Shown: positions 21,910 through 30,010 of the stretch, in pieces | Numbering within the stretch: the first letter of the stretch is position 1 | Layout: each line of letters begins with the position of its first letter | Source of the DNA: Chania multitudinisentens RB-25 | GTDB taxonomy: Bacteria; Pseudomonadota; Gammaproteobacteria; Enterobacterales; Enterobacteriaceae | Direction of reading: 5' to 3' | NCBI RefSeq assembly: GCF_000520015.2 | Contig: NZ_CP007044.2 | Coordinates: 5,022,001-5,086,000, forward strand | DNA: 64,000 nucleotides | Program-made: the position numbers and the translations under genes | Notes under the pieces: generated by a model | Told to the model about the DNA's origin: nothing | Databases searched by the model: none | What the model saw: only the letters and a program-made list of their open reading frames with translations

Positions 21910-22983
21910 CTACTCTCCAGTGCGTGCCATCAGCACTGCACCGAGCTCCTGATGCATTTGGCGCAACAGAGTCTCTGTGCTTTCCCAGTTGATGCAAGCA
22001 TCGGTGACCGAAACGCCATAGTGCATATCTGCACGCGGCTGTTCAGATGACTGATTACCTTCGTGCAGGTTGCTCTCCAGCATGATACCGGTGATCGAAC
22101 GGTTGCCCGCTTTGATCTGCTCAACAACGGATTCGGCAACGGCCGGCTGACGGCGATAGTCTTTATTTGAGTTGCCATGGCTGCAATCTATCATCAAGGA
22201 CGGCTGGAGTCCTGCTTCCCGCATCTGTTTTTCACAAGCGGCAACATGTTCCGCACTGTAATTGGGAGCCTTGCCTCCTCGCAGAATCACATGGCCATCC
22301 GGGTTACCCTGAGTTTGCAGCAGGCACACCTGCCCAGCCTGATTGATACCCACGAAGCGATGTTGCATGGAAGCAGCACGCATGGCGTTGATCGCCGTAC
22401 CAAGGCTACCGTCGGTGCCATTTTTAAAGCCAACGGGCATTGAAAGACCGGATGCCATTTCACGATGCGTCTGGGATTCCGTGGTACGCGCACCGATGGC
22501 TGACCAACTGAACAGATCGCCCAAGTACTGCGGGCTGTTGGGGTCCAACGCTTCGGTTGCCAGCGGCAGCCCCATTCCCACCAATCCCAGCAACAGACGG
22601 CGTGCAATATGCAAACCCGCTTCAACGTCAAATGAACCGTCCATATACGGATCGTTGATCAGGCCTTTCCAGCCAACAGTGGTTCTTGGTTTTTCAAAAT
22701 AGACACGCATAACGATATACAGCTGATCGCTCAATTCAGCCGACAACGTTTTCAGGCGGCGCGCATAATCCAGCGCTGCATCAGGATCATGGACAGAACA
22801 AGGCCCGCACACCACCAACAGACGGTGATCTTGCCCTTTCAGGATATTGGCAATAGTTTGGCGTGCAGTAGCGATTTCATTTTCATCGCGGGCACTGAGC
22901 GGGAATTGATTTTTTAGCTCTTCCGGGGTAATCAGAACCTGTTCTGCACTGATATGTACGTTGTTGAGCGCGTCTTTTTGCAT
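21910..22983 (-). CDS. aroF: 3-deoxy-7-phosphoheptulonate (DAHP) synthase, Tyr-sensitive type
   Basis: The 357-residue class I DAHP synthase condenses phosphoenolpyruvate and erythrose 4-phosphate, the first step of aromatic synthesis. The N terminus MQKDALNNVHI and linkage to tyrA identify AroF rather than AroG or AroH. Conserved active-site stretches include VVCGPCSVHDP, RVYFEKPRTTVGWKG, ATEALDP, IGARTTESQTHRE and MIDCSHGNSNKD. The operon aroF-tyrA has TyrR boxes upstream (23057-23097). Confidence 0.96.
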   Translation of the reverse strand: MQKDALNNVHISAEQVLITPEELKNQFPLSARDENEIATARQTIANILKGQDHRLLVVCGPCSVHDPDAALDYARRLKTLSAELSDQLYIVMRVYFEKPRTTVGWKGLINDPYMDGSFDVEAGLHIARRLLLGLVGMGLPLATEALDPNSPQYLGDLFSWSAIGARTTESQTHREMASGLSMPVGFKNGTDGSLGTAINAMRAASMQHRFVGINQAGQVCLLQTQGNPDGHVILRGGKAPNYSAEHVAACEKQMREAGLQPSLMIDCSHGNSNKDYRRQPAVAESVVEQIKAGNRSITGIMLESNLHEGNQSSEQPRADMHYGVSVTDACINWESTETLLRQMHQELGAVLMARTGE

Positions 22984-23056
22984 GATGCTATTCCTGTCTT
23001 ATGCCGTTATACGTGAGCGTTGATTGAACGTGATAAGACTCTACTCTATCACTCAT

Positions 23057-23097
23057 TGTAAAGATATCAATCCACTTAATGTAAATAAAAATTTACC
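23057..23097 (-). promoter_or_regulatory. TyrR operator region of aroF-tyrA
   Basis: A strong box TGTAAA-N6-TTTACC at 23080-23097 differs from the TyrR consensus TGTAAA-N6-TTTACA at one position; a weak adjacent box starts TGTAAA at 23058. They lie 75-115 bases upstream of the aroF start, like the strong/weak pairing upstream of E. coli aroF. Confidence 0.8.
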
Positions 23098-23613
23098 ACG
23101 GCAAAAAACAAGCATTACCAAGCACTCAACCACATTAAAACCAATTGATTTTAATCGTATAAAACAAAAAAACCTCTTAAGTAAAACACAATGAAAATCG
23201 TCAATCTGATGATGTCACCACCAGCAGGTGTAAATAAAAAATTACACATAAAATATTACCAGTGAAAAGCCGGTTGGCGCATTTCCATACATGATACCAC
23301 TCCTTACATAGAGCAATGATAGGCGCAAGCAAAACAGGATATAAGCAATAAATTAAACAACTAAAACACAATTAAAATACAATTCACTGGCAATTAATTT
23401 TCAATCATTATTCATTTCCGCTTATTCTTGTAAATTTAAAATAGTTATTGAATAAAAATTGCGTAATCTCACAGTTATCCTCTGCTAAATAAATAATTAT
23501 AAACTTAAATTACCGACACCTCTTAAGGGGTAACCTGCGTAGACAGCCCCAGCCGCATTGGCTTTGAGAGGTGATACGTATTAGCAGTTTTTCATTTCTC
23601 ACAAGGGATTCTC
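23098..23613. promoter_or_regulatory. AT-rich regulatory region between aroF and the Dcu-type gene
   Basis: No gene is seen. A further TyrR-like palindrome TGTAAA-N6-ATTACA lies at 23229-23246. A degenerate FNR-like motif TTGAT-N4-ATCGT lies at 23145-23158. Either could serve the divergent transporter gene, which starts at 23614, or be distal to aroF. Function is inferred only. Confidence 0.45.
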
Positions 23614-24960
23614 ATGATCACTCTTGAATTTGCAATTATTATTCTCTGCTTATTAGTGGGTACCCGATTTGGTGGTATGGGACTGGGTTTAATTAGCGGT
23701 ATTGGTTTATTCCTGCTGTGCTTTATATTCGGGCTTGAGCCAGGAAAACCTCCCGTTGATGTTATGCTGACTATTTTGGCAGTTATTGGTTGCGCTTCGG
23801 TTTTACAAACCGCGGGTGGCCTGAACGTCATGATGCAATATGCCGAACGGCTGCTGCGCCGCCATCCACAACACATTACGCTACTTGCTCCCTTTACTAC
23901 CTGGACACTGACGTTCTTGTGCGGCACTGGACATGTGGTTTACACCATGTTCCCGATCATTTCTGACATCGCCATCAAAAAAGGGATACGCCCAGAACGC
24001 CCGATGGCAGTAGCCTCTGTCGCTTCACAAATGGCCATCACCGCTTCACCGGTTTCAGTTGCGGTTGTTTCATTGGTTTCAATCATTGCTGCCGGGCACG
24101 GCATCGGTAAAGCTTATACTCTGGTTGAAATTCTTGCCGTTTCTATTCCTGCGTCGCTGGTCGGGGTATTGATGGCCGCTTTATGGAGCCTGCGTCGCGG
24201 TAAAGATCTGGATAAAGATCCAGAATTCCAAGCTAAAATTCAGGACCCAGAACAACGTACCTACATTTATGGCAGTACCGAAACGCTGCTCAACCAGAAA
24301 TTCCCGAAACAGGCTTACTGGTCTACTGCAATCTTCTTCGCTGCTATCGCTATCGTGGTACTGCTGGGGGCTTTCGCCGAGATACGTCCTTCATTTCCTG
24401 ATGCCAAAGGCGTGCTGAAGCCACTCTCGATGAATCTGGTCATCCAGATGATGATGTTGATTGCTGGCGCTGTCATCCTGATGGGGTGCAAAGTAAAACC
24501 AGGTGATATCGCCAATGGTGCAGTATTTAAAGCCGGAATGGTCGCTATTTTCTCCGTATTCGGCGTGGCTTGGATGAGCGATACTTTCTTCCAGGCACAC
24601 ATGGGGGATTTAAAACTGTTGCTGGAAGATGTGGTAAAAAACCAGCCATGGACCTACGCAATCGTTCTGTTTTTGGTTTCCAAGCTGGTTAACAGCCAGG
24701 CAGCCGCTTTGACCGCCATTGCCCCTATGGCGCTGCAATTGGGTGTCGAACCCAAAATGCTGCTGGCATTCTTCCCCGCAGCTTACGGTTATTTTGTCTT
24801 ACCAACCTACCCAAGTGACTTGGCCTGCATTGGTTTCGATCGCTCTGGAACGACACGTATCGGTAAATTTATCATCAACCACAGCTTTATCATTCCTGGA
24901 TTGATCGGAGTACTGTGTTCCTGTATTACCGGTTATATCCTGGTGACCACCTTCCTGTAA
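23614..24960 (+). CDS. dcuB: Anaerobic C4-dicarboxylate transporter, DcuA/DcuB family (closest to DcuB)
   Basis: The 448-residue inner-membrane protein has the DcuA/DcuB antiporter layout of about 10-12 hydrophobic segments. It exchanges fumarate, malate or aspartate for succinate in anaerobic respiration. Signature stretches are PGKPPVDVMLTILAVIG, the LRRHPQHITLLAP loop, CGTGHVVYTMFPIISD, SQMAITASPVSVAVVS, SKLVNSQAAALTAIAP and LPTYPSDLACIGFDRSGTT. The segments match E. coli DcuB better than DcuA, so I name it dcuB with moderate confidence. An AAGGGA ribosome site precedes the ATG. No fumarase or fumarate reductase gene is adjacent. Confidence 0.85.
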   Translation: MITLEFAIIILCLLVGTRFGGMGLGLISGIGLFLLCFIFGLEPGKPPVDVMLTILAVIGCASVLQTAGGLNVMMQYAERLLRRHPQHITLLAPFTTWTLTFLCGTGHVVYTMFPIISDIAIKKGIRPERPMAVASVASQMAITASPVSVAVVSLVSIIAAGHGIGKAYTLVEILAVSIPASLVGVLMAALWSLRRGKDLDKDPEFQAKIQDPEQRTYIYGSTETLLNQKFPKQAYWSTAIFFAAIAIVVLLGAFAEIRPSFPDAKGVLKPLSMNLVIQMMMLIAGAVILMGCKVKPGDIANGAVFKAGMVAIFSVFGVAWMSDTFFQAHMGDLKLLLEDVVKNQPWTYAIVLFLVSKLVNSQAAALTAIAPMALQLGVEPKMLLAFFPAAYGYFVLPTYPSDLACIGFDRSGTTRIGKFIINHSFIIPGLIGVLCSCITGYILVTTFL

Positions 24961-24968
24961 TAACCTCT

Positions 24969-24998
24969 GCACGGCAACCCACGGTTGCCGTGCATTTT
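24969..24998 (+). terminator. Terminator after the Dcu-type gene
   Basis: GCACGGCAACC pairs with GGTTGCCGTGC (with a short loop) and is followed by ATTTTC. Confidence 0.7.
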
Positions 24999-25153
24999 CA
25001 GCCCCAATACCCACTATCACCGAATGGCTTTATGCGTATTTTATGCCGTTAAAACCGATAAAATAGGCATAAATAAAGTGAATAAGTCGCCAGTGAAAAT
25101 GAAAAACTTAAGCTGTTCGAAGCTATTTTTGTCACCGTGGCGAAGCGATATAA

Positions 25154-25169
25154 TGTGATCGTTATCACT
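25154..25169 (+). promoter_or_regulatory. Candidate CRP site upstream of the YdiY-like gene
   Basis: TGTGA-TCGTTA-TCACT matches the CRP core TGTGA-N6-TCACA in nine of ten positions, within an AT-rich flank. Its centre is about 37 bases before the ATG, so it may overlap the promoter. Not confirmed. Confidence 0.5.
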
Positions 25170-25198
25170 TATTATCACTCTTAACAACTGGACCAAAA

Positions 25199-25963
25199 AT
25201 GTTCTCTTTACGCGCTCATCGCGCCATTCCGCTGTATTTCAGCTGCTTGACCGCCTTCACCAGTATTTCTGCTTTTGCCGATAACACTCTCTTCACCGCG
25301 ATGGACGATCCTGCCACCGCCAAGAAGCCGTTTGATGGCAATATCCAAGCTGGCTATAACGCTCAGTCTGGTAACTCGCAAAACTCCACCCTGTTAGCCA
25401 ACACCACCATGACCTGGTTCAGCAGTGATGCGGCATACAGCCTGTGGGGGGCGGCGAACAATACCACTTCTTCCAATGTGCGCTCTTCCGAGAGATATCA
25501 AGCCAGCGGCCGTACCCGCCAAAATCTGACAACTCGGAACTACATGTTCGGTCAGGCTGGTTGGCTGAATGACCGTTTCAACGGCTATGACTCGCGTTCT
25601 ACATTAACCGGTGGTTATGGTCGCCAGATTTTCAATGGGCCACTCCATGATCTGCGTGTGGAATTCGGTCCAGGCGTCCGCCATGATGAGTACCAGGATG
25701 GTGGCCGCACCACCCGAGTATTGGCTTACGGTGCTGCCAACTATTCTTACAGATTGACCGATAACACTCGTTTCTCTGAAGGCATATCTGCATTGGCTAA
25801 CGAAGAAACCACCATCAACTCAGAAACCGCACTGAATGTATCAATCAACAACGATTTCTCTCTGCGTTTGGCCTACACCGTAACATACAACAGCAAACCT
25901 CCGGCCTCAGCGCCTAAAAACACAGATACCACCACGTCAGTCACCCTGGTGTACGGTTTGTAA
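25199..25963 (+). CDS. ydiY: YdiY-like outer-membrane protein (DUF481)
   Basis: The 254-residue protein carries a signal peptide (about 1-27, cleaving after AFA) and a DUF481 beta-barrel rich in alternating Thr/Asn/Tyr residues. Blocks shared with E. coli YdiY include FTAMDDPATAKKPFDGN, the NTTMTWF segment, FGQAGWLNDRFNGYDSR, TGGYGRQIFNGP and the closing TSVTLVYGL strand ending in a hydrophobic residue, as outer-membrane barrels do. The function is unknown; E. coli ydiY is acid-inducible. It is a single transcription unit with its own terminator and a candidate CRP site. Confidence 0.85.
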   Translation: MFSLRAHRAIPLYFSCLTAFTSISAFADNTLFTAMDDPATAKKPFDGNIQAGYNAQSGNSQNSTLLANTTMTWFSSDAAYSLWGAANNTTSSNVRSSERYQASGRTRQNLTTRNYMFGQAGWLNDRFNGYDSRSTLTGGYGRQIFNGPLHDLRVEFGPGVRHDEYQDGGRTTRVLAYGAANYSYRLTDNTRFSEGISALANEETTINSETALNVSINNDFSLRLAYTVTYNSKPPASAPKNTDTTTSVTLVYGL

Positions 25964-25988
25964 CCTTTCTACAGTTAGCCTTCTCTCT

Positions 25989-26014
25989 AAGCCCATCATT
26001 AATGGGCTTTTTTT
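25989..26014 (+). terminator. Terminator of the YdiY-like gene
   Basis: AAGCCCAT pairs with ATGGGCTT and is followed by TTTTT. Confidence 0.88.
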
Positions 26015-26088
26015 GTTCTTTTTTTCTTGTTATATAATTTGCTAAAAAACACATATTCACCTTGATTTATTTAGCAAATAGATTAATA

Positions 26089-26104
26089 CTGTATGTGCAT
26101 ACAG
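26089..26104 (+). promoter_or_regulatory. LexA (SOS) box near the Ogr-like gene
   Basis: CTGTATGTGCATACAG fits the LexA consensus CTGT-N8-ACAG with near-perfect dyad symmetry. It sits 20 bases before an AAGGA ribosome site and the broken small ORF at 26125. Confidence 0.75.
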
Positions 26105-26124
26105 CTATATTGATAAGGAAAACC

Positions 26125-26235
26125 ATGGAAAATTAGCTACCAAAACAGGCATTACCAACGCTAACCAGGTTCATCAGTGAAAAACTGGTTACTCCATCAC
26201 CCACTATGGAAGTAAAACGAAATGGTTTTCTTTAA
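26125..26235 (+). pseudogene. Broken small ORF behind the SOS box
   Basis: An ATG preceded by AAGGA is stopped by TAG at codon four. The same frame then stays open for 32 codons (LPKQALPTLTRFISEKLVTP and on) to a TAA. Product not recognised. Its position directly behind a LexA box suggests the relic of an SOS-induced phage gene, but this is inference and the open stretch is short enough to be chance. Confidence 0.3.
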
Positions 26236-26309
26236 TAAAGGCCGTTCAGGTAGCTGTCTTTTTTCAAGAACGATTTAACAGAATGGTTTTTACCAAGAGG
26301 GGATTTCCT

Positions 26310-26528
26310 ATGATGCATTGCCCATTGTGCGGTAGCGTGGCACACACCCGCTCCAGCCGCTATTTGAGTCAGTCGACCAAAGAACGTTATCATCAATGCC
26401 GGAACATTAACTGTAGTTGCACATTTGCTACTCATGAGTCGGTTGCGCGTGTCATTGTCAAACCTGGCGACATTATTCCAGCACAGCCACATCCAGAAAA
26501 AGGCAAGTCAAGTACCGCCAGGTTGTGA
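26310..26528 (+). CDS. Ogr/Delta-type phage late-gene activator (solitary, prophage relic)
   Basis: From the ATG at 26310, preceded by AAGAGGGGA, the 72-residue product is MMHCPLCGSVAHTRSSRYLS and onward. It has the four zinc cysteines C4, C7, C30 and C35 spaced as in P2 Ogr and P4 Delta, plus the family segments TKERYHQCRNINC and IVKPGD. These proteins activate late phage promoters together with RNA polymerase alpha. No other P2-like phage gene is nearby, so it is a stranded remnant or a retained regulator. The reading frame is intact. An alternative start is the next ATG codon. Confidence 0.85.
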   Translation: MMHCPLCGSVAHTRSSRYLSQSTKERYHQCRNINCSCTFATHESVARVIVKPGDIIPAQPHPEKGKSSTARL

Positions 26529-26600
26529 TTCAGAAAGGCTGCAGCTCATTTGCGACTGAATCGAGCGCTTACATAAACAAAAAATACCATGCCTATCACA

Positions 26601-26627
26601 TAAAAAGGCCTACCATAACGGCAGGCC
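26601..26627 (-). terminator. Terminator after the unknown lipoprotein gene
   Basis: GGCCT pairs with AGGCC, with an internal mismatch and two more pairs, around loop ATAAC; followed on the minus strand by TTTTTA. The sequence is strikingly like the rplS terminator at 27888-27918. Confidence 0.75.
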
Positions 26628-26705
26628 ATGATAACGATTAAACGTTCTATTGCTTCCAGGCAAGCCACGCTTAAAGGCCGCGGTATCCCTTGATTTTCAG
26701 CACAA

Positions 26706-27455
26706 TCAGTTGCGTTTCTCGCAGGGTTCAGGTGCATATCCGTGATCTTTAGGGAAAGCCTGTGGCTGGCAATCAGGTAATCTTTCTGGTGCCATTTCAA
26801 ACAGAGCAATACCGATGACCCCCGTATTATCGATATCACCAGATGTAGAATGTGCAGCATAGCTGGCTTCGGGTTTTGCAAAACGGAATGCCGCCACCGC
26901 AGAATCGCTCTTACGGAAACCTTCAATGGTCAAAGAAGATTTAGGCCGAATCAGATAACCAGATTGGGACAACGAGCCAGCACGGCCAGAAATCACATCC
27001 AGACCATCAACAGTGGCAACGATTTCATAGGAGGTACTAGAGCTACGGTTGTAAAAATGAAGCTGATAACGCTCACCTTCTTTAGCGGCCAGCGTATATT
27101 CATCACTGCTACGCTTTCTCAGCGCCATATTACGCCTGCGTCCGTCTTGTACGCTCACCTCAACAGCCGCCATTGGGATAATGGTCGTTTTCAACGAGCC
27201 TTCACTTTCCCCACCGTTATAATAAATCGCTACCACGCGCTCAGGTGAACTACGCAAACGGGTTGCATCTACGCTAACCACACTGGAAGAGACATTTTCA
27301 CCCCATTTGGTCCCTAGTTTCACAGCAGGTTCAGTTGCCGTCAAACGCTCTGCGGATGCGCCTGATTGTGAGAGAGGTTGCTGACTGTTACATCCAACAA
27401 GAGTGATAGCCAATCCCAAAGCCAGAATGGCCTTGCGGATAATGCCTGCTTTCAT
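26706..27455 (-). CDS. Uncharacterised lipoprotein
   Basis: The 249-residue product has a lipoprotein signal peptide with lipobox LVGC (cysteine 22) and so should be anchored in the envelope. I do not recognise a named family with confidence. The centre is beta-rich, with RYQLHFYNRSSSTSYEIVAT, then GLDVISGRAGSLSQSGYLIR and SSLTIEGFRKSDSAVAAFRF; these look like a compact all-beta domain, not an enzyme active site. The C-terminal part contains a VIGIALFE strand and two cysteines (DCQPQ and EPCEK) that may form a disulphide. It stands alone between the Ogr-like gene and rplS, flanked by two near-identical terminators, suggesting it arrived as an insertion. Confidence 0.75.
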   Translation of the reverse strand: MKAGIIRKAILALGLAITLVGCNSQQPLSQSGASAERLTATEPAVKLGTKWGENVSSSVVSVDATRLRSSPERVVAIYYNGGESEGSLKTTIIPMAAVEVSVQDGRRRNMALRKRSSDEYTLAAKEGERYQLHFYNRSSSTSYEIVATVDGLDVISGRAGSLSQSGYLIRPKSSLTIEGFRKSDSAVAAFRFAKPEASYAAHSTSGDIDNTGVIGIALFEMAPERLPDCQPQAFPKDHGYAPEPCEKRN

Positions 27456-27887
27456 TGTTTACTCCTATTTTATTTGAATTTCCGTTAGAGGTGCATTATG
27501 TGATGTGGATAAACAAAAATATTCTAAATAACTCGGGTTGCCCAAGGATGACAACCTCACGCCACCAGCTAATAAGCAACGAAAGGCGAGCCCCTTAGAG
27601 GTCAAGTCATAAAGCAACTTAAGGTGTGGCATGTTTACTGATTAATTGGCTAGCAACTCAGTATTATGCCCAATGAAATTAAGAATACAGGTTCAATTAT
27701 CTGAAAATGACCATTAATTCGGCACGTCAATGACGTCCGTTATTTTTAGCACCAGCAGGATTCGAACAAACCTTAATTTTTATTAAGATTAAATGAAAAG
27801 CTCCCGTTCGAATTATTACAGCAACGTAAATGAACGCCTATTTAAGCAACACGCTGGTTCCACGTTGTTAATCTATAATCGCAACAT
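27456..27887. other. Gene-free stretch between the lipoprotein gene and rplS terminator
   Basis: No credible ORF. It should hold the lipoprotein promoter. At about 27760-27778 a short piece reads, on the minus strand, TTCGAATCCTGCTGG, resembling the T-loop and 3' acceptor side of a tRNA; the rest of a tRNA is absent. A small hairpin CTTAATTTTTATTAAG lies at about 27773-27788. Confidence 0.4.
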
Positions 27888-27918
27888 AAAAAAAGGGCCC
27901 ACCATAACGGCGGGCCCT
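27888..27918 (-). terminator. Terminator of the rpsP-rimM-trmD-rplS operon
   Basis: AGGGCCC-ACC pairs with GG-CGGGCCCT and is followed on the minus strand by TTTTTTT, 28 bases past the rplS stop. Confidence 0.92.
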
Positions 27919-27945
27919 GATAACTATTAACTTTCGGATGCAGTG

Positions 27946-28302
27946 TTAGCCTACGCGGTTCAGGCGCTCTTTGATACGAGCAGCCTTACCAGTACGCTCA
28001 CGCAGGTAGTACAGTTTGGCTTGACGAACGGCACCACGACGCTTAACAGTAATGCTGTCGATTACTGGGGAGTGAGTCTGGAATACACGCTCAACACCTT
28101 CGCCGTTGGAAATCTTACGAACAGTGAATGCAGAGTGCAGACCGCGGTTACGGATAGCGATAACCACGCCCTCAAATGCCTGCAGACGTTTTTTGCTACC
28201 TTCAACGACCCATACCTTAACTTCCACGGAATCACCCGGACGGAATGCAGGTACGTCTTGCTTCATCTGCTCTTGTTCAATTTGCTTAATAATGTTGCTC
28301 AT
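27946..28302 (-). CDS. rplS: 50S ribosomal protein L19
   Basis: The 118-residue protein lies at the 30S-50S interface and is nearly identical to E. coli L19 (FRPGDSVEVKVWVVEGSKKR, VFQTHSPVIDSITVKRRG). It has three extra C-terminal residues. Last gene of the conserved rpsP-rimM-trmD-rplS operon. Confidence 0.98.
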   Translation of the reverse strand: MSNIIKQIEQEQMKQDVPAFRPGDSVEVKVWVVEGSKKRLQAFEGVVIAIRNRGLHSAFTVRKISNGEGVERVFQTHSPVIDSITVKRRGAVRQAKLYYLRERTGKAARIKERLNRVG

Positions 28303-28373
28303 AATATGTCTCTTACCCTAGGTAAACTGATATATCGGTCCCGTCTACATTAGACGTTCCCTTCATAGTCCTG

Positions 28374-29117
28374 CTACTTGGCCTGATGTTCCCGTTGGAA
28401 CTCAGCCAGCAACACCGCTTGCTCGTCAGTCAGAGCTAGGCTTTCTAGAAGTTCAGGTCTTCTAAGCCAGGTACGGCCCAGCGACTGCTTTAAGCGCCAG
28501 CGACGTATCTCGGCATGGTTGCCCGACAGTAAAACCGGCGGAACCTCCATCCCTTCTAACACCTCGGGGCGGGTATAGTGTGGACAGTCCAGCAATCCAT
28601 CAACAAAAGAGTCTTCTTCTGCTGAAGCCTGATGGCCCAGCACGCCCGGTATAAAACGAGCGACTGAATCAATCAACGTCATTGCCGGTAGTTCCCCACC
28701 GCTGAGGACGTAATCGCCGATTGACCATTCTTCGTCAATTTCGGTTTGGATCACGCGCTCATCAACCCCTTCGTAACGGCCACACACCAGAATCATCTTC
28801 TGATTAACCGCCAGTTCGCGCACACCGGTTTGATCCAGCTTGCGCCCCTGAGGTGACAGATAAATCACCTTTGCTCCCTCGCCTGCCGCTGCTTTTGCTG
28901 CATGAATGGCTTCCCGTAAAGGTTGCACCATCATCAACATTCCCGGTCCGCCGCCGTAAGGGCGCTCGTCCACGGTACGATGCCGGTCGTAAGTGAAGTC
29001 ACGCGGACTCCAACACTGCACGCTCAGCAGGCCATTTTTTACTGCCCGGCCAGTCACCCCGTAATCGGTGATTGCGCGGAACATCTCAGGAAACAGGCTT
29101 ACAATACCAATGAACAC
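28374..29117 (-). CDS. trmD: tRNA (guanine-37-N1)-methyltransferase
   Basis: The 247-residue SPOUT-family enzyme methylates G37 of tRNAs with a G at position 36, preventing +1 frameshifting. Motifs for SAM binding in the trefoil knot are visible in LVCGRYEGVDERVI, SIGDYVLSGGELPA and the following helix; the N terminus holds FPEMF and YGGGPGMLM. Slightly shorter at the C terminus than E. coli TrmD (255). Third gene of the rpsP operon, 52 bases after rimM. Confidence 0.97.
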   Translation of the reverse strand: MFIGIVSLFPEMFRAITDYGVTGRAVKNGLLSVQCWSPRDFTYDRHRTVDERPYGGGPGMLMMVQPLREAIHAAKAAAGEGAKVIYLSPQGRKLDQTGVRELAVNQKMILVCGRYEGVDERVIQTEIDEEWSIGDYVLSGGELPAMTLIDSVARFIPGVLGHQASAEEDSFVDGLLDCPHYTRPEVLEGMEVPPVLLSGNHAEIRRWRLKQSLGRTWLRRPELLESLALTDEQAVLLAEFQREHQAK

Positions 29118-29169
29118 CCGCCAATCCCCGTATTGTCATTCCACTTGCTTCGACCGTTAAATTCGGAGG

Positions 29170-29718
29170 TCAAAAACCAGGATCCCACTCGGCCTCAATC
29201 ACCTTGGCCGCGAGATCGACTTTCTTGATAACCTGCCCATGAAGAAACGGGATCAACCGCTCCTTCATGCCAAATGCATCTTTCAGGTTTGCCCGCACGA
29301 CCATCACGTCGTTTGAACCGGTTTCCATCATGTCGATGACTTTACCCAATTCATATCCAGAAGTGGTGATTACCTGGCAACCCATCAGATCTTTCCAGTA
29401 ATAATCATCGCCTTCCAGAGGAGGCAATTGCTCAGAATCTACGACGATTTCACAGTTCGTCAGCAAATTCGCTGCATCCCGATCATCAATGCCTTTAACC
29501 TTGATAATCAGATCCTGACTGTGGCGCTTCCAGTCTTCTAACTCAACAAGCTGCCACTGACCCGCCTGCTGGATAAACCACGGCTGATAGTCAAATATGC
29601 TTTCGGCGTTCTCGGTGGATGAAAACACTCTGAGCCAACCACGAATGCCATAAGTAGACCCCATTTTACCGAGTACAATCGGCGTAATCGGTGCTACCGG
29701 TTTGAGTTGCTTGCTCAT
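29170..29718 (-). CDS. rimM: 16S rRNA processing protein RimM
   Basis: The 182-residue factor binds S19 and assists maturation of the 30S head. An N-terminal RimM beta-barrel (LGKMGSTYGIRGWLRVFSST) is followed by the PRC-barrel (DDYYWKDLMGCQV, GKVIDMMETGSNDVMVV). I chose the ATG at 29718, giving MSKQLKPVAP and the same length as E. coli; three upstream codons are open but lack support. Follows rpsP by 18 bases. Confidence 0.96.
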   Translation of the reverse strand: MSKQLKPVAPITPIVLGKMGSTYGIRGWLRVFSSTENAESIFDYQPWFIQQAGQWQLVELEDWKRHSQDLIIKVKGIDDRDAANLLTNCEIVVDSEQLPPLEGDDYYWKDLMGCQVITTSGYELGKVIDMMETGSNDVMVVRANLKDAFGMKERLIPFLHGQVIKKVDLAAKVIEAEWDPGF

Positions 29719-29736
29719 TGCCACCACCGCGACAGA

Positions 29737-29985
29737 TTAAGCGACTTTCTTAGCTTCTTTGATCAGCGTAGAAACGCGATCAGAAACCGTTGCACCCAGA
29801 CCCTGCCAGTGCTCAATGCGATCCAAGTCCAGACGCAGTGCTTCAGCCTGACCAGAAGCGATCGGGTTGAAGAAGCCTACACGCTCGATGAAACGACCAT
29901 CACGAGCATTGCGGCTGTCGGTCACTACTACTTGATAGAACGGACGCTTTTTAGCGCCGCCACGTGCCAAACGAATTGTTACCAT
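29737..29985 (-). CDS. rpsP: 30S ribosomal protein S16
   Basis: The 82-residue ribosomal protein starts MVTIRLARGGAKKRPFYQVV at the ATG at 29985, preceded by AAAGAGGATG; a 29-codon upstream in-frame extension is an artefact of the leader. First gene of the operon with rimM, trmD and rplS. Confidence 0.97.
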   Translation of the reverse strand: MVTIRLARGGAKKRPFYQVVVTDSRNARDGRFIERVGFFNPIASGQAEALRLDLDRIEHWQGLGATVSDRVSTLIKEAKKVA

Positions 29986-30010
29986 AACATCCTCTTTAGT
30001 TAATAAAACA

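Noticed and set aside
23592..23927. 111-codon minus-strand ORF over the Dcu-type gene start
   Set aside because: Antisense shadow of a well-recognised transporter gene.
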